Assembly (NCBI GenBank): GCA_045132055.1
Contig: JBGURP010000037.1
Coordinates: forward strand, 53,996 to 117,995
Source of the DNA: F23-D06 sp045132055
GTDB lineage: Bacteria > Bacteroidota > Bacteroidia > Bacteroidales > WCHB1-69
Direction of reading: 5' to 3'
Length of the DNA: 64,000 nt
Made by a program: the position numbers and the translations under genes. The notes under the pieces were generated by a model. It worked only from the letters and a program-made list of their open reading frames with translations, made no database searches and was not told the DNA's origin. Positions 8,044 to 16,451 of the stretch are shown piece by piece (positions within the stretch are counted from its first letter, which is position 1; the number at the start of each line of letters is the position of its first letter).

Positions 8044-8679
8044 TTATAGTCTATGATTTTCCCAGTATTCGTCAAAGATACGGCGAATTTGAGGCTCGTC
8101 GTCGATCATCTGGCGTAGTTTTTCCAGCCGTCGGGCGTTGGGCGAATCCGGGAACCACAGTTTGAGATAGCCGTTGCGGCCGTATTTCTCGTGAAGATGT
8201 TGCAGGGTACGCTCATAATGGCCTGCTTTGTCCAATTCGGGATAATGTTCCAGTCCGAATTGCACGGTACGGCGCACAATGGTTTCCGGGTCGATAAAGC
8301 GGTCGGCTTCTGCCACGATGCGTCCGTACAGTGTGCGCGGGGCGTGATCCGCCGAAGCACGATGGTCTTCTGCCGCACAGGCCATCGTCTCTATTTGCTC
8401 GGAAGAGAACCATTGGCGCAGATGTTGGTCCGCGCGGATGATTTCTCCGGAGACTAAATGGTGCCGCTCGCGTCCCTCGCACAGGCCAGCGTCGTGGTAG
8501 GCGGCAATGACATACGCCATCTCCGCGTCCGCGCCCGTCTGCTCAGCCAGCTCCGCGCTTTGGCGGATAACCATTTCCACATGGTCGCGCTGGTGTGCCG
8601 CGTCGAAACTGTCGTACCGCGGCAGTATCTCGCGTTCAATGTAGGCTTGTAAATCTGGACGTATGAGGGTCATATTCAA
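8044..8679 (-). CDS. HD domain protein (putative metal-dependent phosphohydrolase)
   Basis: A 211-residue soluble protein of the HD superfamily. H-Q-R-D-H-V near residue 31 supplies the first histidine, A-A-Y-H-D-A-G near 60 the HD pair, and A-E-D-H-R near 103 plus E-A-D-R-F near 125 the later metal ligands. HD proteins hydrolyse phosphoesters of nucleotides or signalling molecules; the substrate here is unknown. The second half is helical with many charged residues. It sits 31 bases upstream of the NAGPA gene in the same direction and 27 bases downstream of the flavodoxin gene stop. Confidence 0.75.
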   Translation of the reverse strand: MNMTLIRPDLQAYIEREILPRYDSFDAAHQRDHVEMVIRQSAELAEQTGADAEMAYVIAAYHDAGLCEGRERHHLVSGEIIRADQHLRQWFSSEQIETMACAAEDHRASADHAPRTLYGRIVAEADRFIDPETIVRRTVQFGLEHYPELDKAGHYERTLQHLHEKYGRNGYLKLWFPDSPNARRLEKLRQMIDDEPQIRRIFDEYWENHRL

Positions 8680-8706
8680 CCAATAATCCTTATTCGTAAA
8701 TACTGA

Positions 8707-9552
8707 TTATCGAATCACTTTCGTCAATACTGGTGCAGCACCGTTGGCAACGGTCACATACACTTGCATTTCGCCTGCGGGTGGCATATCGGCTTTGTCT
8801 TTGCGGGGCAGATCAACGGCGGTGAACAGATACTCCACACCGTCTGGAATGGTGCGCGTGGCAACTGTCTTGGCCTTGGCGTGCAGCATGGGGTAGCCAT
8901 CCACAGCGGCATCGAAAATGGCCGCTTCCTCCTTGCTGACTTCGTGTTGCTCGGGAAATTCCTCCAGTTGGACAAACTCGCCTTCAAGGAAACCACTGGC
9001 TTTCAGGAACTGCTCGATTTCAGCAGGCATGGCATCCAGGCGGGCGGCGCGCACTCCATAGCCAGGCAGCACCTCTGCTTTGGGCTCGGCTTGTACCAAG
9101 TCCTTTACGCTGGACTCCAGTCCGCCGCTACCGAAGGTGCAGAACGGGACGATCTTTTTGCCGCTCAAATCGGCGCCAAGGAGGAACTTTTGCACGGGTG
9201 GCGCGTACGTGCCAAACCATATCGGGTAGCCCAGGAAAATTACATCATAATCGGCGATATTGGCAGTCACGGGTTTGATTTCGGGGATGACACCCTTCTC
9301 ACGTTCCTGCAGGCAGCGGTCAATGGTAGCTTGGAAGTCGCCATCGTAGGGTTCTACCATAACCAGTTCTTCAATATCGGCATTGAGCTTTTTGGCAATT
9401 TCCTCGGCCACGGCTTTGGTGTTGGAGGTTTGGGAGTAGTAAAGCACCAGCATCTTGGGGGCCTCCTCCTTCGGGGTTTCTTTCTTTGATCCGCACGACA
9501 CGGCGGTCACCATCGCGGTTGCAATGATCAGGGTAAGTTTCAAGTTGTTCAT
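8707..9552 (-). CDS. Flavodoxin-domain lipoprotein
   Basis: A 281-residue protein with a lipoprotein signal (lipobox V-S-C near residue 20) and then a flavodoxin fold: Y-Y-S-Q-T-S-N-T-K near 38 is the FMN phosphate loop, and F-L-G-Y-P-I-W-F-G near 105 the isoalloxazine-binding loop. It would be an FMN-dependent electron carrier or quinone/azo reductase anchored in the envelope. After about residue 180 there is an extra segment of about 100 residues unlike flavodoxin, ending in strand-forming sequence. The divergent neighbour at 9718 is also a flavoprotein, which suggests shared redox-stress control from the 165-base region between them. Confidence 0.85.
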   Translation of the reverse strand: MNNLKLTLIIATAMVTAVSCGSKKETPKEEAPKMLVLYYSQTSNTKAVAEEIAKKLNADIEELVMVEPYDGDFQATIDRCLQEREKGVIPEIKPVTANIADYDVIFLGYPIWFGTYAPPVQKFLLGADLSGKKIVPFCTFGSGGLESSVKDLVQAEPKAEVLPGYGVRAARLDAMPAEIEQFLKASGFLEGEFVQLEEFPEQHEVSKEEAAIFDAAVDGYPMLHAKAKTVATRTIPDGVEYLFTAVDLPRKDKADMPPAGEMQVYVTVANGAAPVLTKVIR

Positions 9553-9614
9553 ACGGGTGATATTTGAGAATTATTAAAATACAAGACAATAAATCCATCG
9601 GATTAATTGAAACG

Positions 9615-9622
9615 CAAAAGTA
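9615..9622 (-). promoter_or_regulatory. -7 box for the flavodoxin lipoprotein gene
   Basis: On the minus strand this reads TACTTTTG, matching TAnnTTTG, about 62 bases before the ATG at 9552. Confidence 0.45.
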
Positions 9623-9672
9623 CACAAAATGAGATTATATTACAACCGAAATAATGTTTTGAAAATGTTTTG

Positions 9673-9680
9673 TACTTTTG
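9673..9680 (+). promoter_or_regulatory. -7 box for the FMN reductase gene
   Basis: TACTTTTG matches TAnnTTTG and ends 37 bases before the ATG at 9718. It sits inside any longer reading frame starting at 9670, which supports the later start. Confidence 0.5.
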
Positions 9681-9717
9681 CCAAATCGTTGTCAATAATT
9701 ATTTAAAACATATCCGT

Positions 9718-10272
9718 ATGAAAAACATCCTTTTTATCGTAGGTTCCTTAAGAAAACAATCCTTCAATCGTCAGTTGGCCGCCATGGCTGAGAAAATGCT
9801 GGCAGATAAGTTTAACATTCAATATCTTGCATTTGAGGATATTCCATGGATGAATCAAGATTTGGAGGCTGAGACACCCGCTCCTGTGGCGCGTGTGCGG
9901 AAAGAAGTGCTCGCCGCCGACGGCATCTGGATTTTCACGCCCGAGTACAACTACAGCTACCCTGGACTGCTCAAGAACCTCTTGGATTGGCTTTCCCGTC
10001 CGATGGACATCAGCAACTTCGCCAACCCCTCTGCTGTGGTGGGCAAGAAGGTGACCGCAAGTGGTGCTGGTGGCAATAACAAAACAGCCTCTTGTCGCGA
10101 AAAGCTCAACGATTTGCTGGAGTTTATGAAAATGCAGGTGATGAAAGAGCCGCAGACGGGCATTGCCCTCGGATTGGAAGCATGGACCAAAGGCGAATTC
10201 AACCTCACCGACGAGCAGGTTGCCATGTTGAAAGAGCAGGCCGAAAAATTCGCGGCGTTTGTGAACGAATAG
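9718..10272 (+). CDS. NADPH-dependent FMN reductase (NAD(P)H:quinone/chromate reductase type)
   Basis: A 184-residue soluble flavoprotein. The start motif I-V-G-S-L-R-K-Q-S-F-N-R is the FMN phosphate-binding loop, and P-E-Y-N-Y-S-Y-P-G near residue 82 is the flavin-ring loop of the NADPH-dependent FMN reductase family. These enzymes reduce FMN, quinones, azo compounds or metals with NAD(P)H. The ATG at 9718 puts the FMN loop in its usual position about ten residues from the start. Transcribed divergently from the flavodoxin lipoprotein gene. A hairpin lies after the stop. Confidence 0.9.
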   Translation: MKNILFIVGSLRKQSFNRQLAAMAEKMLADKFNIQYLAFEDIPWMNQDLEAETPAPVARVRKEVLAADGIWIFTPEYNYSYPGLLKNLLDWLSRPMDISNFANPSAVVGKKVTASGAGGNNKTASCREKLNDLLEFMKMQVMKEPQTGIALGLEAWTKGEFNLTDEQVAMLKEQAEKFAAFVNE

Positions 10273-10300
10273 TTTTATTGGCCATTAGCTATTAGCTGTT

Positions 10301-10334
10301 GGCTATTAGCATTTAAAGCCAATGGCTAATAGCC
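10301..10334. terminator. Inverted repeat between convergent genes
   Basis: GGCTATTAGC (10301-10310) pairs with GCTAATAGCC (10325-10334). It is built from a degenerate tandem repeat of an ATTAGC unit that starts at 10284. It overlaps the stop of the alkylation-repair gene, with no clear T run, so it is only a possible bidirectional terminator. Confidence 0.35.
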
Positions 10335-11153
10335 TGATTTTACCCCCAACCACATCTTCCGTTCCTCATCGTCCATCTGTTCGATGGCGTAGCGCAGGGC
10401 GGTGCGGGGCATTTCGTGTGCGTGAAGCTGGAGGAACTCACGAAGCAGCTCCATATCTACTCTTTTCCCCATTTCGCGGAGCATCCATCCCACCGCCTTC
10501 TGCATCAGGTCGTGCGGGTGGTGCAGGTGCACTTTCGCGTAACGCAGGCACCACCAGGGGTCGCCCTGCTGCAGGGTTTTCCAGGTGCAGACCATGCTCA
10601 TGCGTTGTTTCCAGAGGCAGGGACTGCCGGCCAGCTCGTCCATCACTTTCACCTTGTAATCCTCGTGTATGCCTAGTTCATCGCCGCCCAGGAAAGTGGG
10701 AAGCAACAGCCAGTTGCCCAATATTTTATGGGTGGACAGATCCACCAAGTCCCAGTTGTTGGCCCGTTCGGCGTATTGCAGATACAAACTGAGGATTTCG
10801 TCTCTTTTGCGTGCCGCTTCCACATTGTTGGCCAGCCGTTTTGTGGCCAATTTCTCGAACTTCGAGACGAGGATCAGCAGACCGCAGAGCCGCACCTCGT
10901 GCCATTTCGACAACAGCAGTTCCGGTACCTCGTTGAGCGGGAAATCCTTGGCGACAGCCTTCACCACCTCACGGGTCTGCGGCACCTTCAGTCCGAGGAA
11001 CTCATCGCCCTCGCCATACTGTCCCGGCCCGGTCTTGAAGAACCGCATCAGTACCTTCCGCTGCTTCTCATTTTGCAGGGATTCCATGTAGGCGATGGTG
11101 TCGGGGGCGGTGAGATGGGGGTTCATATCAATGATGGATGGGCATGATTTCAT
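10326..11153 (-). CDS. DNA alkylation repair protein (AlkD-like HEAT-repeat glycosylase family)
   Basis: A 275-residue all-helical protein of the DNA alkylation repair family, which removes bulky or cationic alkylated bases. The start F-F-K-T-G-P-G-Q-Y-G-E-G-D-E-F-L-G matches family members. N-N-W-D-L-V-D-L near residue 137 carries the aromatic and Asp residues of the AlkD active cleft, and a tryptophan-rich W-W-C-L-R-Y-A stretch follows. The start at 11153 leaves 6 bases after the glutathione peroxidase stop; ATG 11126 is an alternative closer to the conserved region. Co-directional with the peroxidase, which fits a damage-response transcript. Confidence 0.88.
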   Translation of the reverse strand: MKSCPSIIDMNPHLTAPDTIAYMESLQNEKQRKVLMRFFKTGPGQYGEGDEFLGLKVPQTREVVKAVAKDFPLNEVPELLLSKWHEVRLCGLLILVSKFEKLATKRLANNVEAARKRDEILSLYLQYAERANNWDLVDLSTHKILGNWLLLPTFLGGDELGIHEDYKVKVMDELAGSPCLWKQRMSMVCTWKTLQQGDPWWCLRYAKVHLHHPHDLMQKAVGWMLREMGKRVDMELLREFLQLHAHEMPRTALRYAIEQMDDEERKMWLGVKSGY

Positions 11154-11159
11154 GTCGCT

Positions 11160-11705
11160 TTATCCAATCATCCCCTGCAAATCCTGCTCCATCTCCTCAG
11201 GGGTTGTGGTGGGCGGGAAACGCTTGATGACACTGCCGTCGCGGGAGATGAGGAACTTGGTGAAGTTCCACTGGATGTCGCTTTCTTTCTCCACGCTCTT
11301 GCTGATGGTCTTGAACAGTGCCGCCGATGCTTTGGCTTTCAAGCCTTTGTACTCCTCGGTCGGAGCCTGTGCTTTGAGAAACTCGAAAATGGGGTCTGCG
11401 TCTTTGCCGTTGACATCAATCTTTTTCATCAGCGGGAAAGTGACACCATGGTTGAGGCGGCAGAATTCCGCAATCTCCTCGTCCGAGCCGGGCTCCTGGT
11501 GGGCAAACTGGTCGCAGGGGAAGCCGATGATGACCAGCCCTTGGTCTTTGTACTTTTGGTAAAGCGCTTCCAGTCCGTCATATTGCGGAGTGAAACCGCA
11601 CTTGGAGGCGGTGTTGACAATCAGGAGAACATTGCCGCGGTATTGTTCAAGATTCACTTCCGCGCCCTTGTTGTTCAGAGCTTTGAAATCGTAAATTGTA
11701 GCCAT
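11160..11705 (-). CDS. Glutathione peroxidase family thiol peroxidase
   Basis: A 181-residue thioredoxin-fold peroxidase that reduces hydroperoxides. The peroxidatic Cys is C37 in N-T-A-S-K-C-G-F-T. The Gln-bearing loop F-P-C-D-Q-F-x-x-Q-E-P is near 82, and W-N-F-T-K-F near 146 completes the catalytic tetrad. The Cys (not selenocysteine) form in bacteria usually takes electrons from thioredoxin. It has its own -7 box at 11732-11739 and leads into the alkylation-repair gene. Confidence 0.95.
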   Translation of the reverse strand: MATIYDFKALNNKGAEVNLEQYRGNVLLIVNTASKCGFTPQYDGLEALYQKYKDQGLVIIGFPCDQFAHQEPGSDEEIAEFCRLNHGVTFPLMKKIDVNGKDADPIFEFLKAQAPTEEYKGLKAKASAALFKTISKSVEKESDIQWNFTKFLISRDGSVIKRFPPTTTPEEMEQDLQGMIG

Positions 11706-11731
11706 ATTCGTTGTTTTTTTAATTCAGGATG

Positions 11732-11739
11732 CAAAGATA
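11732..11739 (-). promoter_or_regulatory. -7 box for glutathione peroxidase
   Basis: TATCTTTG on the minus strand, 26 bases upstream of the ATG at 11705. It is back to back with the plus-strand box at 11761. Confidence 0.55.
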
Positions 11740-11760
11740 AGAGATTTGTTCAATATTTTC

Positions 11761-11768
11761 TATTTTTG
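11761..11768 (+). promoter_or_regulatory. -7 box for the 4Fe-4S membrane protein, possibly giving a leaderless mRNA
   Basis: TATTTTTG matches TAnnTTTG but ends only 4 bases before the ATG at 11773. Transcription from it would start at about the initiation codon. Confidence 0.4.
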
Positions 11769-11772
11769 CCGC

Positions 11773-12597
11773 ATGAAATTGAAGGAATACAAAACCGCTA
11801 TCATCCTGTTTCTCGTTTTTGAGGTCATCGCCATCGTGCTTTGGCAAATGTCAGGAAACCTGTTTTTTCTGTTGAACTTCTCCTATATCGGCCTTTGCAT
11901 TGGAATCGGTGCAGTGTTGCTGAAGGCTGGATGGAAATACGCCCGCGAATTCGTGCAATTTACGGTGGGTAGCTATATACTTGTCTTCCTTGGACTTATC
12001 TGCCACGAAAATATGCAGATAGAGGGATTTTGGTATTACTTGATTTCCGGCGTGGTCGGGGCGGGCACGCTCCATTACGCCATCGCCAAGATATTCGGTC
12101 CGTTGTTGTTCGGGCGCGGCTGGTGCGGTTATGCCTGCTGGACAACCATGATTCTTGACCTGCTGCCCTACAAAACGCCCAAAGGACCGCGAAAAAAGTT
12201 GGGATTCATCCGATACATCATGTTTGCCCTGTCCATCGTTTTGGTAGCCGTCTTGATGTACCTCAAGAAGATGACGCCAAGCGTGCTGTTCTGGCTGTTT
12301 GTCGGGGGAAATATCCTCTACTATGTCGTCGGCATTGTGTTGGCCATTGCTTTCCGTGACAACCGCGCTTTCTGCAAATACATTTGCCCGATTACCATCT
12401 TCCTGAAGCCGATGAGCTACTTTTCCCTGCTTCGCATCCATTGCGACGAGGAAAAGTGCATCCATTGCGGAAAGTGCCTGGATGTCTGCCCGATGGAGGT
12501 AGAGGTGAACAACGACGCCCGCAGCCGGAAGAACGCCACCGAGTGCATCCTTTGCCACAACTGCACCAAGGCGTGCCCCGTGAAGGCGTTGAAATAG
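11773..12597 (+). CDS. 4Fe-4S polyferredoxin membrane protein (NapH/MauN-like)
   Basis: A 274-residue membrane electron-transfer protein with about six hydrophobic helices. G-R-G-W-C-G-Y-A-C-W near residue 118 and C-K-Y-I-C-P-I near 204 are the paired Cys motifs of the NapH/RnfE-like membrane family. Two 4Fe-4S ferredoxin motifs lie at the C terminus (C-x2-C-x2-C-x3-C-P near 226-238 and 257-267). It probably passes electrons between a quinone pool and a periplasmic or cytoplasmic partner, which is not adjacent. ATG 11773 begins just before the first helix. The stop is followed within 12 bases by an acetyltransferase fragment. Confidence 0.85.
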   Translation: MKLKEYKTAIILFLVFEVIAIVLWQMSGNLFFLLNFSYIGLCIGIGAVLLKAGWKYAREFVQFTVGSYILVFLGLICHENMQIEGFWYYLISGVVGAGTLHYAIAKIFGPLLFGRGWCGYACWTTMILDLLPYKTPKGPRKKLGFIRYIMFALSIVLVAVLMYLKKMTPSVLFWLFVGGNILYYVVGIVLAIAFRDNRAFCKYICPITIFLKPMSYFSLLRIHCDEEKCIHCGKCLDVCPMEVEVNNDARSRKNATECILCHNCTKACPVKALK

Positions 12598-12608
12598 CTG
12601 TGGCTCAT

Positions 12609-12676
12609 TGCTTCGTGTTGCCGTCAGCCACCATTATGGCTTTGCCCGCCGCGAAAACCTCAAGGATTCTCTCAGT
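12609..12676 (-). pseudogene. Fragment of a GNAT acetyltransferase gene (left copy of the island-flanking direct repeat)
   Basis: About 68 bases match 21791-21858, inside the intact acetyltransferase gene at 21401-21907, at roughly nine of ten positions and in the same orientation. Translated on the minus strand the piece gives E-R-I-L-E-V-F-A-A-G-K-A-I-M-V-A-D-G-N-T-K-Q, then a stop. No other part of the gene is present. The two copies bracket the AT-rich defence island, so this is either the scar of island insertion by recombination or the relic of a duplicated gene. Confidence 0.8.
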
Positions 12677-12779
12677 GCTATCTGACACTTTGGTAGGGTG
12701 AATGGTCCATATGGAAAATGTTTTTTAGATTGCAAAAGTTTTTTTTAATAGTTTTTGTAAGCTGCAAATTTGTTTCGAG

Positions 12780-12796
12780 TAATTTTGCTAATTTTG
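12780..12796 (+). promoter_or_regulatory. Tandem -7 boxes upstream of the restriction island
   Basis: TAATTTTG occurs twice (12780-12787 and 12789-12796). A TTTG at 12754-12757 lies 22 bases before the first, near the usual -33 spacing. The second ends 26 bases before ATG 12823. The boxes lie within a longer reading frame from 12718, which supports the later start. Confidence 0.6.
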
Positions 12797-12822
12797 TAGC
12801 TTGTAATAAACAATCATTTGAT

Positions 12823-14988
12823 ATGAAAGAATATATACAATTAGGAATAGAAAATGGATTGATTTCTTTCAATGAAGATAAGTCCAGAATTACATATACA
12901 TATCAAAATAAGGAACGCAACTATAACAATCCCGAAGAAAAGGTACAAGCAGAGATCTTCCTCAAATTGATTTTGGATTACAATTATCCTGTCAGCAGAA
13001 TTAGGCAATTTGTCCCTGTAACCATGGGACGAGATGTCAAAGAGGCTGATATTGTGGTTTATGCTGATGAAATGTGCTTGTGCCCACATATTTTAGTTGA
13101 ATGTAAACGCCAAGAGGTAAGTGAGGCTGAATATCAGCAAGCGATAGAGCAAGCCTATAGCTATGCTTTTGCTTTGCCTTCTGATGTGAAATACGTTTGG
13201 GTGACATCTGGCATCAAGTCTGATTATTTTGAAGTAGATAAAAGCCAAAACACAAGGAACCAATTGCCTGATATTCCCCAATTTGGAGTAGAGAGCATTG
13301 CTAACTACAAGTATGTTTATGGTGCCCAATACCTGCCCGAAGAAAAAGGCAAGCAAAAGTTCTTTGACCTTACTGTCATTGACCAATCGGAATTGACCCG
13401 CAGATTCAAACAGGCTCATGAAGCATTGTGGGCAGGTGGGCAATTGAATCCTTCTGAAGCCTTTGACGAATTGGACAAACTGATTTTTTGCAAGATATGG
13501 GACGAAAGAAAACCGAGAAAAGTTGGCGAGCCGTATGATTTCCAAATCATCACAGTGTCTAAAACGGAAGAAAAAGATGAGCGCAAACGACGTTTGATCG
13601 AGAATGACAATCTTTATAATCGAGTAAAAGCATTGTACGAAGAAGGGAGAAAGCGTGATGCCGAGGTCTTCCGAGACAACATCCGTTTAACACCAGAGAA
13701 GATTAGGACTGTAGTCAGTTATCTGGAAAGTGTGAATCTCAACGAGACGGACCTTGACAGCAAAGGCCGTGCATTTGAAACCTTTATGGGCTCATTTTTC
13801 CGGGGTAATTTCGGTCAGTATTTTACCCCTCGAGAGATAGTAAATTTTATAGTTGATGTACTGCCTATTAAAAATGATTCCAAAGTGTTGGACACTTCTT
13901 GTGGTAGTGGTGGCTTTCTTTTGTATGCTTTAAACAAGGTGCGTAATCAGGCTACAGAATACTACCCGAACTATAGGAACGATGCTAGACAGTATGCAAA
14001 GTGGTTCCCTTATTGGCACGATTTTGCACAAAACAATTTGTATGGAATAGAAATAAGTGAACAAATTTCGCGTGCGGCCAAAATGAATATGATTATCCAT
14101 GATGATGGCCACACTAATGTCATCACATCTGATGGCTTAGTTTCCGATGAATCAATATTAGCAAAAACAAATAATTCAGGGTTTAAATACGGTACTTTTG
14201 ATTTCATCATAACCAATCCGCCATTTGGCAACACCATCCGTCAAAGCGAACAGGCTTATTTAAAGACCTATCAATTAGGCAAAAAAGAAGAAGATTGGTT
14301 GGCTGTCAAAGCACAACCAGAGATTGCACGTGACGGACAAAGCACAGAGGTTCTGTTTATAGAACAAGACTATAAATTTTTGAAAGATGGAGGTTTCTTG
14401 GCAATTGTTCTGCCTGATGGCATATTAACAAACAGCACTATGCAATATGTGAGAAACCAGATCGAAGACTGGTTCCGTATCGTTGCTGTAGTTAGCATGC
14501 CTCAAACAGCGTTCGCAGCTAATGGTGCTGGCGTGAAAAGCTCTGTCTTGTTCCTAAAAAAGTGGAGCAAGGAGCAAACAGCAAAATTGGTCGATACAAA
14601 AAAGAATATTGAGGGTGAATTGCTGAAAAATAGCAATTATATCATGCAACGCCAAACATGGGATTTGGAAATTAGGGAAAAACAGCGAAATAAGGCAAAT
14701 GACATAAAAACCAAGCATAGAATAACCGCTACTGCTGCAAAACAAACAGAAGAATATAAAACATGGAATTCAGAACTGCTTGCCGAATATGCCAACAAAG
14801 TAGATGAGCTTAAAACCCGTTTGTTAGAAGAATACCAACAAACCAAACAGAGTAAACTTCCTGATTATCCGATTTTCATGGCTATTGCAGCAGAAATAGG
14901 TTATGATGCTACAGGCAAGAAAACAGCCAACAATGAACTGGATGTTATTGGAGAAGAATTAAAGAAGTTTATTAATAGTCTAGATTAA
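12823..14988 (+). CDS. Restriction-modification polypeptide: HsdR_N-like nuclease fused to N6-adenine methylase (BcgI A-like)
   Basis: A 721-residue protein. Residues about 25-150 resemble the N-terminal nuclease domain of type I HsdR (PD-(D/E)XK): A-D76-I-V-V and V-E93-C-K95 are the catalytic residues. Residues about 210-640 are a class I N6-adenine methylase, with SAM motif V-L-D-T-S-C-G-S-G-G near 355 and catalytic N-P-P-F at 465-468. There is no helicase motor. One chain with nuclease and methylase plus a separate specificity subunit is the layout of the type IIB enzyme BcgI. I chose ATG 12823 because the promoter lies upstream and the extra N terminus of the longer frame is low-complexity. 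It is AT-rich compared with its neighbours, and the next gene starts 2 bases after the stop. Confidence 0.85.
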   Translation: MKEYIQLGIENGLISFNEDKSRITYTYQNKERNYNNPEEKVQAEIFLKLILDYNYPVSRIRQFVPVTMGRDVKEADIVVYADEMCLCPHILVECKRQEVSEAEYQQAIEQAYSYAFALPSDVKYVWVTSGIKSDYFEVDKSQNTRNQLPDIPQFGVESIANYKYVYGAQYLPEEKGKQKFFDLTVIDQSELTRRFKQAHEALWAGGQLNPSEAFDELDKLIFCKIWDERKPRKVGEPYDFQIITVSKTEEKDERKRRLIENDNLYNRVKALYEEGRKRDAEVFRDNIRLTPEKIRTVVSYLESVNLNETDLDSKGRAFETFMGSFFRGNFGQYFTPREIVNFIVDVLPIKNDSKVLDTSCGSGGFLLYALNKVRNQATEYYPNYRNDARQYAKWFPYWHDFAQNNLYGIEISEQISRAAKMNMIIHDDGHTNVITSDGLVSDESILAKTNNSGFKYGTFDFIITNPPFGNTIRQSEQAYLKTYQLGKKEEDWLAVKAQPEIARDGQSTEVLFIEQDYKFLKDGGFLAIVLPDGILTNSTMQYVRNQIEDWFRIVAVVSMPQTAFAANGAGVKSSVLFLKKWSKEQTAKLVDTKKNIEGELLKNSNYIMQRQTWDLEIREKQRNKANDIKTKHRITATAAKQTEEYKTWNSELLAEYANKVDELKTRLLEEYQQTKQSKLPDYPIFMAIAAEIGYDATGKKTANNELDVIGEELKKFINSLD

Positions 14989-14990
14989 AT

Positions 14991-16448
14991 ATGAAACTTA
15001 CAGGTATTATTGAAGACGTTTTCCGCGGAGTGACCATATTCCGTGGTTATGCGACATTAAAGACATTAGCCAAATTGTCATCTTCTACAAATTATCAGCG
15101 TGATTACATAGTGGAGCGAATTGATGAAATTTTACTCTATATGAAAGAATCACCATTTTTGTTTTTTCCAGAATTAATTTTGGGCTGGCAAATTGAAGAC
15201 ATGGATGCTATTCGCAAAATCAAAGAAGATGAATCTGCAAGTAGCATTTCTATCGAGAATGGAATAAGAATTAAGAAAGCAAGATTTAAGTTTAAAAGTT
15301 TGGCCGATGGTGAAGAACCAAAAACGAAGGTTGTAACTATTGAAATCCCCGATATGATAAATAATACAATTTTCAGCAGAATTGATGGCAACCATCGACT
15401 AGTAGTTATTGATAAAATAATACAAGGGGAAACTGCAGAGGATTATGGAGATGTTTGTAATAGAATTGCTCCATTTTGTTTAATAATACAAAACAAAAAC
15501 ATTGAAGCACCGAAGTATGAGGCTGCATATTTCTATCTCATTAATTCAAAAGCGGTTCCGTTAACTGACGAGCAGAATTTAAAATCAATTTTTTCAGGCG
15601 ATAATTTCAATGATACTGAAAAAACAAAACTTGCCGTAGTTGGGGACATAAAAAAATATGAAGATATAGTAAAAAAGATAATCGAAGGAAATTATTCTTT
15701 TGTAAAAGAAGTGTTTAACAATGAAGCATATAATCTTGCATTAAAACTATTAGATAATGCAGAGAACCATACGCAAATAGGTTCTATAAAAAAAGCTCTA
15801 ATCCAGATAGAGGCATTGTATCATTCTAATGAGTTACCGCGAAAAAACAAAAACATTATCATTTCCCTCATTGTTGCTTTTGCGAACCATGATAAAATGT
15901 TTTTTGAACAATACAAGAGATGGTTGGCAAAGAATCAATTAGTGAAGGTTGAGAACGTAAAACCGATGGAGTTGCTTTCTTCTTTTGAAGAATTGAGAAA
16001 AACTATAAATGTGTTTGTGGCGATGCCATACTTTAGTGATGAAAGGGTAAACTCGGCAAGTGCTTCTTTTAAAAAAGTATTCAAGGATATACAAGAAAAA
16101 TATGGAATACCTATTCAGTTAATTGATAATGATGACATTATGGCCTACGAAGGTCAAACATTAGATATTGTTGATAATATCATGGACAAAATCAATCGCT
16201 GTTCAATATTTGTTTGTGATATTACCGATAATAATCCCAATGTTACATATGAGTTTGGTCGCGCTGCAGCATTGGGTAGACCCATTATTGTATTAAGAGA
16301 AAAAGATTCTAGTGAGCCCAAATCTGATTTCAGTAGATATTATTATGAGAAATATGATAAAACAGCTCATCTAACATATGAGAAAGCAATTGAAAAGCAT
16401 GTTTTAGCATGTCTTAAGAAAGATTTTCATTTTGATTCGATTATTTGA
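14991..16448 (+). CDS. DGxHR (DndB/ParB-like) domain fused to a nucleoside deoxyribosyltransferase/TIR-like domain
   Basis: A 485-residue protein. The N-terminal half has R-I-D-G-N-H-R-L at 130-137, the signature of DGQHR/DndB proteins and also of ParB/sulfiredoxin folds, which can bind DNA or nucleotides. Residues about 338-485 have the strand V-F-V-A-M-P-Y, then C-D-I-T-D-N-N-P-N-V-T-Y-E421-F-G-R-A-A-A-L-G-R-P. This is typical of nucleoside 2-deoxyribosyltransferase-like or TIR-like domains, where the Glu is the likely catalytic residue that cuts N-glycosidic bonds such as in NAD. It lies between the restriction/methylase gene and the specificity gene, with gaps of 2 and 3 bases. I infer a suicide effector or a regulator tied to the restriction complex. 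I do not know a described protein with this fusion. Confidence 0.65.
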   Translation: MKLTGIIEDVFRGVTIFRGYATLKTLAKLSSSTNYQRDYIVERIDEILLYMKESPFLFFPELILGWQIEDMDAIRKIKEDESASSISIENGIRIKKARFKFKSLADGEEPKTKVVTIEIPDMINNTIFSRIDGNHRLVVIDKIIQGETAEDYGDVCNRIAPFCLIIQNKNIEAPKYEAAYFYLINSKAVPLTDEQNLKSIFSGDNFNDTEKTKLAVVGDIKKYEDIVKKIIEGNYSFVKEVFNNEAYNLALKLLDNAENHTQIGSIKKALIQIEALYHSNELPRKNKNIIISLIVAFANHDKMFFEQYKRWLAKNQLVKVENVKPMELLSSFEELRKTINVFVAMPYFSDERVNSASASFKKVFKDIQEKYGIPIQLIDNDDIMAYEGQTLDIVDNIMDKINRCSIFVCDITDNNPNVTYEFGRAAALGRPIIVLREKDSSEPKSDFSRYYYEKYDKTAHLTYEKAIEKHVLACLKKDFHFDSII

Positions 16449-16451
16449 ACC

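Noticed and set aside
12718..12822. N-terminal extension of the restriction-methylase protein
   Set aside because: It is a low-complexity F/N/S/K stretch containing two promoter boxes, and the conserved nuclease domain starts after ATG 12823.
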